From: Pollenia angustigena
Taxonomy: Eukaryota > Arthropoda > Insecta > Diptera > Polleniidae
Length of the DNA: 64,000 nt
Direction: 5' to 3'
Assembly: GCA_930367215.1 (NCBI GenBank)
Contig: OV884060.1
Coordinates: forward strand, 99,038,151 to 99,102,150
Shown here: piece by piece, positions 32,934-42,174 of the stretch
How positions within the stretch are numbered: the stretch's first letter is position 1
Layout of the letters: each line of letters opens with the position of its first letter
Position numbers and translations under genes: made by a program
The notes under the pieces: model-generated
Told to the model about the DNA's origin: nothing
What the model saw: only the letters and a program-made list of their open reading frames with translations
Databases searched by the model: none

Positions 32934-34643
32934 TTAGGGCTGCATAATCGTTAGTGGTCGCGAGTTTAGTATTGTCTCAATTTCGACAATGACAGTTTCT
33001 AGTTCTTCGTATGTAAGTGAAGCTGTTGCCATGCTTCTGACCAGTAACTGTTTAGCGGATTTCACTGCTGCTTCCCATAATCCACCGAAATGCGGTGCCC
33101 TTGGGGGTATAAACTTGAAATCAATACCACTGTTGCTACAAGTCCTTTTGATTGTTTCCTGCGAATGCTCAGAAAAGATGACGTCATTCAATTCCTTAAG
33201 TTGGTTTCGTGCTCCTACAAAATTTGTAGCGTTGTCTGAGTATATGGTTTGGCAGCGTCCTCGGCGGGCAATAAATCTTTTGAGAGCCCCAATAAATGCT
33301 TCTGTTGTAAGGTCGCTTACTACCTCTAAATGTATTGCTTTCGTTGAAAAGCAAACAAAGACTGCTAGGTATACCTTGTGGGGCCTCTTTCCCCTTAATT
33401 TGTAGTGCACCCAGAGTGGGCCACAGTAGTCTACACCTGATATCATGAATGGCCTTGTTGGAGTCACTCTAGTGGCGGGCAAGTCTCCCATAACTTGCTG
33501 CATTAGTATTGGTCTTGATTTTGTACATCGGACACAGTTTTGGACGATGCTTCTGGCTAACGACTTACCCTTGATTATCCAAAACTGCTGTCTTGAGATG
33601 GCTAACAGCGTTTGTGGACCGCAGTGGTGGTTTTCGATGTGTAGCATCTTCATTATAAGTCTTGCGATCGGGTCATTGTATGGAAGGAGTATTGGGTGTT
33701 TTGCGTTGTATGAGAGGCAAGAGGCCTCTAGCCTTCCCCCTACCCTTATAATGTCATTTTCGTCCAGAAAGGGAGACAAACCACTTATTTGACTTGATTT
33801 TCCGATTTCATGCCCTTTCTTTAACTTGTTGAGTTCAATTTTAAATTCTGACGCTTGAATTCCTTTAGTGATTAGGTTAGTTGCAGAAGTGAGTTCGTGA
33901 GTTGTGAGTGTTTTGCTGCTTGGTCGAGCGGCCTTGGATGTCTTAGCATTTTGGAGGAAACGAAGTGCATATGCTACCACCCTTTGAAGAGTCTTGAATG
34001 AGCCGTGATTATTAATTTTGTAGATTATCTCTTCCAATCCAGGTGAAGTGGTAGCTAAAGCCGTTACAGGATTTAGTTTGAATTCTTCGGAATGAGGTGG
34101 TTGAGATTTATTAAATTCTTTAGGCCACGCCTTTTCACTGCCATGTAGGAATATTGGTCCGAAGAACCACAGGTTGCATTGAGACAGTTTTTCTGGACTT
34201 ATACCTCGAAAAATTAGGTCAGCTGGATTTTGTTTCGAGGCAACATGTCTCCACTGGCTGGTTGTTGTTTGCTCTTGAATTTTGCTTACCCGATTGGCGA
34301 CGAATGTACGAAGTGACGATGTTGACGATGTAATCCAGTGAAGAACTATTTCTGAATCCGACCATAGGTATGTTGGAGTGTTTTCAGCTCGTATTTCCTT
34401 TTTTACTCTCCTGGTAAGTTCGGTCCCAAGGAGAGCAGCGCATAGTTCTAATCTTGGTAAGGTCACCTTCTTTAAGGGTGCGATTCGTGACTTGGAACAT
34501 AACAATCTGACTATAATTTGATTATCCTTCAATTTGGAACGTATGTAGACTGCAGCTCCATAAGCTCGTTCTGATGCATCTACAAAAGTGTGTATTTGTG
34601 TGTCTTTTGAGACTTGGCCATCAAAAATATGTCTCTTAGTAGA
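32934..34643 (-). pseudogene. pol: BEL pol, RNase H and integrase part
   Basis: This is the continuation of the upstream frame after an in-frame TGA (34644-34646). It opens in the RNase H region (VDASERAYGA-type, then LPRLELCAALL and WSDSEIVLHWI at about residues 57-67 of the 34532 start). HHCG...CVRC (about 298-336) is the H2C2 zinc domain. The integrase triad is visible: GVDYCG (D368), YSDNATNFVG (D433) and GGLWEAAVKSAK (E487). The frame runs off at 32934, where one base is apparently missing or extra relative to the downstream DUF5641 part. In a functional element this would be cleaved from a gag-pol polyprotein. Confidence 0.93.
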
Positions 34644-36893
34644 TCAATTGTTTATATGTTTTAAGTGTTGTCGGAATGACCACCAATAGTTATAAAGCTC
34701 TTCTGGGAGTCCGTCATCCCATGATAGTTCTAGCTGCCATAGCTGTTGGATAAACATTTTTGCGGCAACTACTACGGGACCAGCGATGCCCAATGGGTCA
34801 AATATCCGTGCCACATCTGATGTTACTGTTCGCTTTGTGATTCTTTGGGTTTCTTGGATATCTGCCTTGAGGCAGAATACGTCTGCCTTGGGGTTCCATG
34901 TTAATCCCAAGATTTTTGTGCTTTGATCGTCGAAGTCTAGGTTTAGCTCCACGTCTTCAGGGTGTATTCCGGACAGTAGCTGAGGATGGTTTGCGCACCA
35001 TTTCCTCAGTTTAAACCCAGCCTCTTGTAACAAACTATTTAATTGGGTTTTCATATCGACTGCTGTTATTAAGCTGTCTGAGCCACTCATGCCATCGTCG
35101 ACATAAAAATCGTATCTTAGACTTTTAGCGCCCAGAGGATATTTCTCCATATTTTTGTCTGCGAGCTGCTGTAGGCATTTTGTGGCTAAGTATGGGGCTG
35201 CAGACGTACCATAAGTTACTGTATTAAGCCTGTATGTTTGCATTGTATCAGTTGGATCCCGTCTCCAATAAATGAGTTGCATATTTCGATCAGCCGGATC
35301 AACCAGAATTTGCCGATACATTTTCTCGATATCAGTGCAAAACACAAATCTGGGCAATCGAAATCGTAACAACATGCCAAAGAGATCTCCTTGAGTTGGA
35401 GGGCCAATGCTGAGTATATCGTTGAGAGAGAGACCTGTCGAGGATTTTGCTGACGCATCAAATACAACTCGCAGCTTCGTGGTCTTACTTTCTGGTTTCA
35501 GCACACAGTGATGGGGAATGTAGCAATGGGGTTCATTGACTTCAGAAGTATCTATGCGAGTCATGTGTCCTAGCCTTTCATATTGGTCCATAAAATCAAC
35601 ATATTGAGCCTTGATGTCTTGATTTCTTGCTAGACGGTGTTCCAGGGATATAAATCTTGAAAATGCAAGTTTCTTTGTGCTGCCTAAACTACTTGGGTCT
35701 TCGCGAAATGGTAGTCGTACTACGAATCGACCTTCAGAGTTTCTTTTTGTGGTTTGAATAAAGTGTGCATCGCATCGCCTTTCTCCTTCCGTGAGCGTGT
35801 CATTTGACTCAAAATCATCTATTTTCCAAAAGCGCTCGATGAGTTCGTTTGTGTCTGAGCTGCATTTAGTATTTATTGCACATGTTGCTGATAGTATGGA
35901 GCCTTGTCCTAGCCTTCCGCTAACGACCCAACCGAGTTTCGTATTTATTAGACTTGGTAGTTCCGGTGATAACTTAATTTTACCGGAAGTTATCAGATCG
36001 TGGTAGTATTCGGCGCCTAAGAGAACATCAATGTTGTTGGGTTTGTTAAACTCAGGATCAGCTAGTGGTATATTTTCTGGAATTGACCAGGATGTGCAAT
36101 TGAATTCCTCGGAGGGTTGTATTGGAATAATGTTGGGAAGTACAAACGCTTCTAGTCTTGTGCTGAAGTTGGTTGAGGTGGAATGAAGTCCTACATTAAT
36201 ACGTTGATTTGTTCTGCGTGATTGACTGCCGATACCTTCGCTGCATAGAGATGTTTCTGTGGGCTTGATGGATAATTTATTTACTAATCGGGTTGTCACA
36301 ATGTTGATTTGTGAGCCTGAATCCAATATTGCCTTAAAAATACCAGATTGCCCATTATTGGCAGTGATTTTTACGCGTGCTGTTGCTAGCAGGACGTAGC
36401 CTTCCCGGGCCCCAGACAAATGAGCCGACGCTACTGTTGATGGTGCTGGTACATTGGTCGCTGGTGTTACACTCACAGTGGACACCTTTTTTGATGTTGA
36501 TGGTGCAGTGTTTGTGTTGTGTTGATATGAGTCCAGGTGAACTAGCGTGTTGTGTTTTTTCGGACATTTTCTACAGCAACTTGTTGTGCAATGTCTTGCT
36601 ATGTGGCCAGGCTTGAAACAGTTGACACATAATTGCTGTTGTTGAATCCATTTTAATCGCTCGGAAGCTAGCTTTGATAAGAATTGTTTGCAATGATACA
36701 ACTGATGATTTCCATTTTCGCATAATTTGCAGGAGCAGTTATCTTGAGACATGGTTGCTGCTGAAACCGTTTTTTTTTGCGTGTTTTGAATTCGACCGAC
36801 TGCTTCTAGTGACTGGAATCTAGTTTCTAGGAAACCCAATAGCTCTTCTAATGACGGTAAAGATTTGGTTCCCTGGTCTAGCTTTTTAATCAA
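34644..36893 (-). CDS. pol: BEL gag C-terminus, protease and reverse transcriptase
   Basis: A 749-codon open frame. Residues 55-68 and 89-102 are CCHC knuckles (second: CVNCFKPGHIARHC), followed by a CRKCPKKHN cluster. AILDSGSQINIVT (D191) is the aspartic protease (DUF1758-like). GWVVSGRLG and the LRVVFDASAKS block lead to the RT palm with CTDIEKMY (D521) and YVDD (597-600). A Peptidase_A17-like region follows to the premature TGA at 34644. The true upstream coding sequence is gag in another frame (see 36986-38062). The domain order is diagnostic of BEL/Pao. Confidence 0.93.
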   Translation of the reverse strand: MIKKLDQGTKSLPSLEELLGFLETRFQSLEAVGRIQNTQKKTVSAATMSQDNCSCKLCENGNHQLYHCKQFLSKLASERLKWIQQQQLCVNCFKPGHIARHCTTSCCRKCPKKHNTLVHLDSYQHNTNTAPSTSKKVSTVSVTPATNVPAPSTVASAHLSGAREGYVLLATARVKITANNGQSGIFKAILDSGSQINIVTTRLVNKLSIKPTETSLCSEGIGSQSRRTNQRINVGLHSTSTNFSTRLEAFVLPNIIPIQPSEEFNCTSWSIPENIPLADPEFNKPNNIDVLLGAEYYHDLITSGKIKLSPELPSLINTKLGWVVSGRLGQGSILSATCAINTKCSSDTNELIERFWKIDDFESNDTLTEGERRCDAHFIQTTKRNSEGRFVVRLPFREDPSSLGSTKKLAFSRFISLEHRLARNQDIKAQYVDFMDQYERLGHMTRIDTSEVNEPHCYIPHHCVLKPESKTTKLRVVFDASAKSSTGLSLNDILSIGPPTQGDLFGMLLRFRLPRFVFCTDIEKMYRQILVDPADRNMQLIYWRRDPTDTMQTYRLNTVTYGTSAAPYLATKCLQQLADKNMEKYPLGAKSLRYDFYVDDGMSGSDSLITAVDMKTQLNSLLQEAGFKLRKWCANHPQLLSGIHPEDVELNLDFDDQSTKILGLTWNPKADVFCLKADIQETQRITKRTVTSDVARIFDPLGIAGPVVVAAKMFIQQLWQLELSWDDGLPEELYNYWWSFRQHLKHINN

Positions 36894-36985
36894 TATATTG
36901 ACTAGTATTGGATCCCAAGTCGATGTATCGATGTTTAAATTGTTTAGTGCTGCAATAGATTCGCGCGTCGTCTCTTGCAGCCCTT

Positions 36986-38062
36986 TTATAGCTGCAGCAG
37001 AGGGATTTTCCGGTATTTTTGCTGGCCTAACAATTTATTTATGATATTATTTGTTAAAATTCTCGGATTGTTAAAACGGTGTTGAAGTGTATTCCATGCC
37101 GTCTCATAATTGGTTTCTGTTGGAGATAGATTTTGTATTAGTCTTGCGGCTTCACCTGTTACATTTGTTTTTAGAAACCACATTTTTTGTACGGTTGGCA
37201 TTGCTTTTTTGTGTATCATCTCGTTGAACAGGTCATAGAATGGTTGCCAGCTCAGATAATCACCATTGAATTTCGGTATTGTTACTTTGGGCAGATGATG
37301 TGGATGGGTATCTTGATTAATTCTTGCTTGATTAACAGATTCTGGCATCAAACTCGTTTTTAGGTCCTCAATTTGCAGTAGCTTCTCTGTTATCTCTGTT
37401 TGTTTTGCGAGGAACTGGTATATATCGTGCTCGATATTATCAGTACATATTTTATCCTGCAATTGCTGTATGGTTTTCCTGTTGTACTCGACCTCCTTCA
37501 GTTTCACATCAATCTGCTGCATTGTATACTGAGCACCAATGGATATCATTTCGTCCAATGTGTTGATTATTTTTGATATGGTGGCGTTTTGTATATTTAT
37601 TAAATTGTTTTTCGTTGTCTCCGATGCCTGCTTCCCAGCGATGCCTGAGTAGCTTGCTTGCATCTTTGATTGCTCCCTTATAATTTGTATTTGTCTTTGT
37701 ATGTAGTCATCAGTCTCTCTAAACCTTTGACTCGTCTCCTCGTATAGTTTTTGTAAGAAGTATGGATGGTCCTCCTTTACTGTTGAATCACTTCTGATAC
37801 GATTGTCTGTTTTTTCGAAACCTTTCCACAATTCTTCGAGCTCCTTAGCTTTTTTTTGATAATACTCTACGGATCTCCTTTCTCCTATGGTGCTAATCGC
37901 CCGATTTATTTCTTCCGCCTTCCCGTCTTGTATCTTGACAAGATCGTTTAATGTCGTCATTTTGTTTACTAGCTCTTTGCTATTGTTGTTTGTTATGTAA
38001 AATTTTTTTTTTGTAGCTCTCTCACTACTGTTGGTATTGCTTGCTTCTTCAGAGGTCGCCAA
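36986..38062 (-). CDS. gag: BEL gag (DUF1759-type)
   Basis: A 358-codon frame starting with ATG (MATSEEASN). The N-terminal two-thirds is charged and predicted coiled-coil. The C-terminal part contains LPKVTIPKFNGDYLSWQPFYDLF and MWFLKTNVTGEAARL, which match the DUF1759 capsid-like domain of BEL/Pao Gag. Near 37010 the frame exits at a run of A residues. The rest of gag and the knuckles are one base over in the 36893 frame. This is either a one-base loss or a -1 frameshift site. Probably forms virus-like particles. Confidence 0.9.
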   Translation of the reverse strand: MATSEEASNTNSSERATKKKFYITNNNSKELVNKMTTLNDLVKIQDGKAEEINRAISTIGERRSVEYYQKKAKELEELWKGFEKTDNRIRSDSTVKEDHPYFLQKLYEETSQRFRETDDYIQRQIQIIREQSKMQASYSGIAGKQASETTKNNLINIQNATISKIINTLDEMISIGAQYTMQQIDVKLKEVEYNRKTIQQLQDKICTDNIEHDIYQFLAKQTEITEKLLQIEDLKTSLMPESVNQARINQDTHPHHLPKVTIPKFNGDYLSWQPFYDLFNEMIHKKAMPTVQKMWFLKTNVTGEAARLIQNLSPTETNYETAWNTLQHRFNNPRILTNNIINKLLGQQKYRKIPLLQL

Positions 38063-38448
38063 ATGTTTTTAGTGGCTGTTGGATACTGATGTCTCGATGA
38101 ATACGGTCGCCCGGTTGACCGTCAAATAATGATGCGTGGTCCGATGTGCCTTTTGTGTTCAAAAGCCCCTAAACGCTGTTAGGACCCTCAATCTTCGACA
38201 AAACGGCTGGAACTTGGGTCACCAATGTATTTGGTGCCGGATGATTGCTGCTTGTTATGTCTTTAGAGTAAACTTGTAGTTCTAAAGACTCTGGGATCAC
38301 CAATGTTATGGTGTCTGTTGTCGCCTCCACTGGTGTGGAAATGTTGTAGCGTTGGACTGCTGTCCCGCTGACTGAGGTTGTGTGTTGATTTTAGATTGTT
38401 TAAAGCCCCTTACCACTGGTGGGGGGAAGCTTAAACAGTGTCTAAAAC
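38063..38448 (-). other. BEL 5' leader with repeated ACCAATGT motif
   Basis: Untranslated leader between primer-binding site and gag. The + strand phrase TCACCAATGT occurs at about 38218 and 38300, in addition to the authentic copy at 38459. There are therefore three PBS-like TGGTGA(C/T)CC motifs on the element strand. Confidence 0.6.
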
Positions 38449-38464
38449 GTTGTCGGGGTCACCA
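38449..38464 (-). promoter_or_regulatory. primer-binding site, tRNA-Trp type
   Basis: Element-strand TGGTGACCCCGACAAC starts one base after the 5' LTR. Its first 13 bases match the complement of the eukaryotic tRNA-Trp 3' end (…CGGGGTCACCA) as known from Rous sarcoma virus. The assignment is from memory. Confidence 0.75.
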
Positions 38465-38465
38465 A

Positions 38466-39037
38466 TGTATAATTCACAATGTATAAATGTGATTAAATGT
38501 ATTTTGGAATGCGGCTATAATATGCTTCAGTTCAAACACATAAATCTGAACTGATATATTAATTGCCTTGATTGTCCTCCAAGCACTTTAACTTGTAGAA
38601 CGCTAATAGATTCAATCAATAAAACACCTTAAATGCCTTATAGTAATTGAACACTTTCTTTATTTTGGTTCTGTCTTATATACTAAAATTTAATTAATTA
38701 AAAACTGAATGTCACTATTGCACAATGCGGAAGTGACCCAATTAATTGTTTGCATAATTGCTGACTAACATTTCAATGTATAAAGTTATGATTCAGGTAA
38801 CAAAATAAAATAATGCTATGTTAACAATTATGAACAAAAGTAAACAATAAAATTGTTTGGGATGATTGAACTTCAAGTAAACAAAATAAAATAATGATAT
38901 GTCAACAATTATTTATAAACAAAAGGTAAAATAAAACAAAAAATTAAATTATGTTATGTCAGCGATACACTGAACTTATGTAGTTCATTAACATAGTTAA
39001 AAATAAAATTAAATGTATGTTGATGTGAATGTCAACA
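38466..39037 (-). repeat. 5' LTR (572 bp)
   Basis: Starts TGTATAATTC and ends GTCAACA on the + strand. It is the intact sister of 29343-30660 and carries the promoter in element orientation. An ATATAAGA-type box is present on the minus strand (about 38684). Confidence 0.93.
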
Positions 39038-39042
39038 GTGCA

Positions 39043-39560
39043 AGAGCAAAAAAAAAAAAAAAAAAAAATCAACCCTTTAAATAAAATTATATAGAATGTA
39101 AAGATTTTAAAGCGGTAAATTTAAATTCGTTTGCAGTTTTCGATTTTTTATGGGCTTGGCTAATATTTTACCCGAAATAAGGCGCTTATGCTAATACATT
39201 TCATCACAACATGAGAAAGATTTCTCCGATTTTCATTAAAACACCTACAAATGATTACACTCAAAATATTATGTAGTTAAATTCGAACGAAAATTCATTT
39301 TAAACAAATTAAAATTCATTTAGAAAACGGATCATAAACATTTCATTTAAAACAAATGATTTTTACATTCATTTTTAAATTTTTTATTTATTGAACAGCA
39401 TATTCGTTTAAATTGAATAGTTTTTACTTTTGAAAATTATATTTTAACCGACAAATATCAAACTACATAACAAAATAAATACGGAAAAACATTATTTGTT
39501 GGTAGTTTGTTTTTTTGAATAACAAACATAAATGTTAAAAAACTAAAATATTCGTAAAAT
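39043..39560. other. no gene seen
   Basis: A-run at about 39049-39068, then AT-rich sequence with no ORF or recognisable repeat. Confidence 0.6.
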
Positions 39561-39569
39561 AACAATATA

Positions 39570-40144
39570 ATTAGTATTGTGGTTATTTTGTTGAACTATT
39601 TATGGTTTTTAATCCAAATTTTTAATATTTTTAATTAGGCTTAAGTTCATGGAATTTAATTTTCATTAAATTATTTTTGTGAAGAAAGGAATTTTACAAC
39701 ATGAAAATTAATTAAAATTGTTATTGATAATCTTTCATTCTTGACGTGGCTCGGGCTCGAATAGAAAAAAAAACAGAAGTAAAGGAAAAAACATGTAAAA
39801 TCAATTGAAATGGATAATCATTCAGGAAAGCAAATTTCGATCTACCAAATGTTAAAATACAATTTGGTTTAAGGATTGATGTTTGACTAGTGACGTCAGC
39901 AGTCGTCGATGGCTGCGAGTGTAAGACGGCAAATCCATCTGAGGAGATCGAGTGGTTGCGATCGAAACATGTCATGGTAACCTGCCGGCCAGGGTTCGAG
40001 CCCGAGCCACGTCAAGAATGAAAGATTATCAATAACAATTTTAATTAATTTTCATGTTGTAAAATTCCTTTCTTCACAAAAATAATTTAATGAAAATTAA
40101 ATTTCATGAACTTAAGCCTAATTAAAAATATTAAAAATTTGGAT
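39570..40144. mobile_element. solo R element (foldback/MULE-like) with tRNA-like core
   Basis: About 575 bp with long imperfect inverted arms: 39572-39756 against 40003-40144, including a perfect 19-bp pair GACGTGGCTCGGGCTCGAA / TTCGAGCCCGAGCCACGTC. The direct repeat AACAATATA flanks it (39561-39569, 40145-40153), a 9-bp duplication as in Foldback or Mutator-like elements. The core (39780-39985) contains the ...GACGTCAGCAGTCGTCGATGG... block and the tRNA-like segment with GGTTCGAGCCC at 39993-40003. It is clearly homologous to the 15901-18318 units but diverged, so it is an older and independent insertion. Confidence 0.8.
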
Positions 40145-40154
40145 AACAATATAT

Positions 40155-40734
40155 TTATTCAATTTTAACAGTACAGAAAACGAATTAAATAACCCACAAT
40201 CAGTTACTGTAATAATTTTATGAGTGTACGAATAGTGTTTCCTTTAAGTTATACGAATAAAATTTTTTATGTTTTTCACTGTTTCGGAGTTATTTAGAAA
40301 TTAGCGGCGACAAGCTTTTTTTTCATGCAAAGTAAGTAAATAACACTTTTTTTTTAAACTCTAAAAAATCATAACGATTTTTTTTTATCATTAATGAGAA
40401 AGCCAGGTATATTACGAATGAAATGAGCCATAAAACATGAGAATCGGTGGACAAATGTTAATTTTATTCACATTTAAAGGCAGCTTTTATGAAAAGAAAT
40501 ATGTTACCAATCTTAAACACTTTTATGTAAGTCGCTGAAGAACGCATACATTTTATTACACATCATTAAACATTTTGCTTCTATACATATTTTTAAACAT
40601 ACATTCATACTTATTTACATTTACTTTAACAACCTTTTCCCACACGTCTTGCCTTTCCTTCTCTTCTTAACAAATACATACGTATGAATATTTTTATTTC
40701 GCACAAGCAAACAATAATTTTTTTATACGAGTTG
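40155..40734. other. non-coding; repeat shared with 29.1 kb
   Basis: Holds the diverged dispersed-repeat segment 40530-40670 (see 28713-29337). Nothing else is recognised. Confidence 0.5.
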
Positions 40735-40965
40735 CTCGATTTCAACTCGTTTGTGCTCGTTTTCTGCTCGAATAAAATTTGTGCTTACGAGTTTTATTTT
40801 TCAACTCGTAAGCACAAATTTTAAAACGAGTCGTTTTATGCTTACGAGTCGAGCACAAAAATCTTACGAGTCGAAAAAATTTGTGCTCGCGAGTTTAAAA
40901 ATAAAACTCGCGAGCACAAATTTTAAAACTCGAATTGTGCTCGCGAGTCGAATTTTTTCCTACCC
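40735..40965. repeat. CTCGCGAG / CTCGTAAG palindrome cluster
   Basis: Repeats of GTGCTCGCGAG, GCTTACGAG and AACTCG alternating in both orientations with AAATTTT and TTTTATTTTT spacers. It resembles the 24547-24780 cluster. It lies immediately left of the TA-MITE. Confidence 0.5.
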
Positions 40966-41470
40966 TGGTTTTAAGTTACAAAATAATACAGTACTTTTTG
41001 CTTATAGTCCATTCCGCTTAAAGGCCAAAAACGGATTAAAGCCAAAACTGTCATATTCACTTGCACATTTTTTCGAATTTCATACAAATTATTTGTTCTA
41101 AGGTCCATTTCGCTTGTAGTCCATTTTCGTTTAAAAGCCACATTTTTTAGCAACCATTTATAATTCTTTATGCAAAAATAGTCGCTTATCCATTTTTTTT
41201 TTATATTTTTTTGTCAACAGGCAACATGTTTTTATTTACCTTTCTCGCAACTATTATTTTTAACAATTTATTTCAATTAAATCAATATTTGGTTATGTTT
41301 TAAATAAACTTTTCTTTTGTTTAAAAATAATGGTTTTATTGAAGAAAATAATATTTATATAGTCCAAAATGTGGATTATAATAGATTTCACTTATTATCC
41401 ATAAAATGGCTTATAAAAAAAATCGGTTATAGTCCAAATTCGCTTATAGTCCACAAAAGTTGTGCAACTA

Positions 41471-41489
41471 GGTTAGGTTAGGTTAGGTT
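41471..41489 (-). repeat. LOA 3' tail, about four AACCT repeats
   Basis: On the + strand GGTTAGGTTAGGTTAGGTT directly abuts the target duplication. I-superfamily LINEs commonly end in tandem short repeats. The unit happens to equal the ancestral insect telomere repeat TTAGG in permuted form. Confidence 0.8.
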
Positions 41490-41577
41490 CCATGGGCAGC
41501 TATCAACAGACAGCTCACTTGGGTCCTTTATTGGTCCCTTTGTGATACCCAGCGCCAATGCCCATCCTGTAGAGCAG

Positions 41578-42174
41578 TTACTCAGATGGCGTCACTGCAG
41601 AATCCAGCCACTTCGTCCTCCTAATGAAGAGAATCAGCGATCTCAGTTCTATCTTGGATAGATCCTCTAGGCAGGCAAATGCCGGTTTCCCCAGGCATTC
41701 CTCCCTAATACCCCGCAACCCAGGGCATTGACAGAGAAAGTGAAGCACAGTCTCCTCCTCCTCCTCATCCTGACAACTTCTACAGTAGTCATTGAATTCC
41801 CGACCCATTCTTTCAGCATGAGTCCCCACCGGCCAGTGCCCAGTAATGACCGATACAACTGTCCTAATCTGGTCCCTTCTGAACCTAAGTAAAGAACTTG
41901 TCCTCCGTTCATCATGACCAGGCCATAATAGCCTGGATATCAAGCAGGTGGACTCACTAGTCCACCGCATCTGCGCGACTCTATAAGACTCGCGCCTGAT
42001 AATTAATTTACAGTGAGCCATTGGAAGACCAACAAACTGATCGATGAATATATCATCCATGCGACCACCTTGTTTGGCCAGCCCATCTGCCACTAGATTA
42101 CCCGGGCACTCTGAGTGACCCGGAATCCATATTAGCGTTACCCTTGAATGTTTCGCAATCTCATTCAAAGACAT
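41578..42174 (-). pseudogene. LOA ORF2 C-terminus (RNase H end, zinc motif)
   Basis: This is the out-of-frame continuation of ORF2. LIWIPGHSECPGN and ADGLAKQG supply the last RNase H residues (His and final Asp). The tail has a cysteine/histidine cluster CRSC...HFLCQC typical of I/LOA/R1-type C-termini. A one-base indel near 42170 separates it from the 42165-45152 frame. Joined in concept, the product would be close to 1190 residues, the normal LOA ORF2 size. Confidence 0.85.

Larger units (their letters stand above)
29338..39042 (-). mobile_element. BEL/Pao LTR retrotransposon with env-like gene
   Basis: The element (29343-39037) has two LTRs, a primer-binding site, a polypurine tract and a perfect GTGCA target duplication (29338-29342, 39038-39042). 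Coding order on the minus strand is gag (DUF1759-type), CCHC knuckles, DSG aspartic protease, RT (YVDD), RNase H, H2C2 zinc and DDE integrase, DUF5641-type tail, then a baculovirus-F/errantivirus-like envelope. This is the Belpaoviridae layout, and the env recalls the roo lineage of Drosophila. LTRs differ by about one substitution and a 6-bp indel, apart from the inserted MITE, so insertion is recent. Gag-pol carries frame changes near 37010 and 32950 and a TGA at 34644. Confidence 0.95.

Noticed and set aside
31097..33792. Plus-strand ORFs opposite BEL pol/env
   Set aside because: Shadows of the minus-strand pol and env frames.
41471..41489. Telomere (TTAGG) array
   Set aside because: Only about four units, positioned exactly at the 3' end of a LINE; it is a LINE tail.
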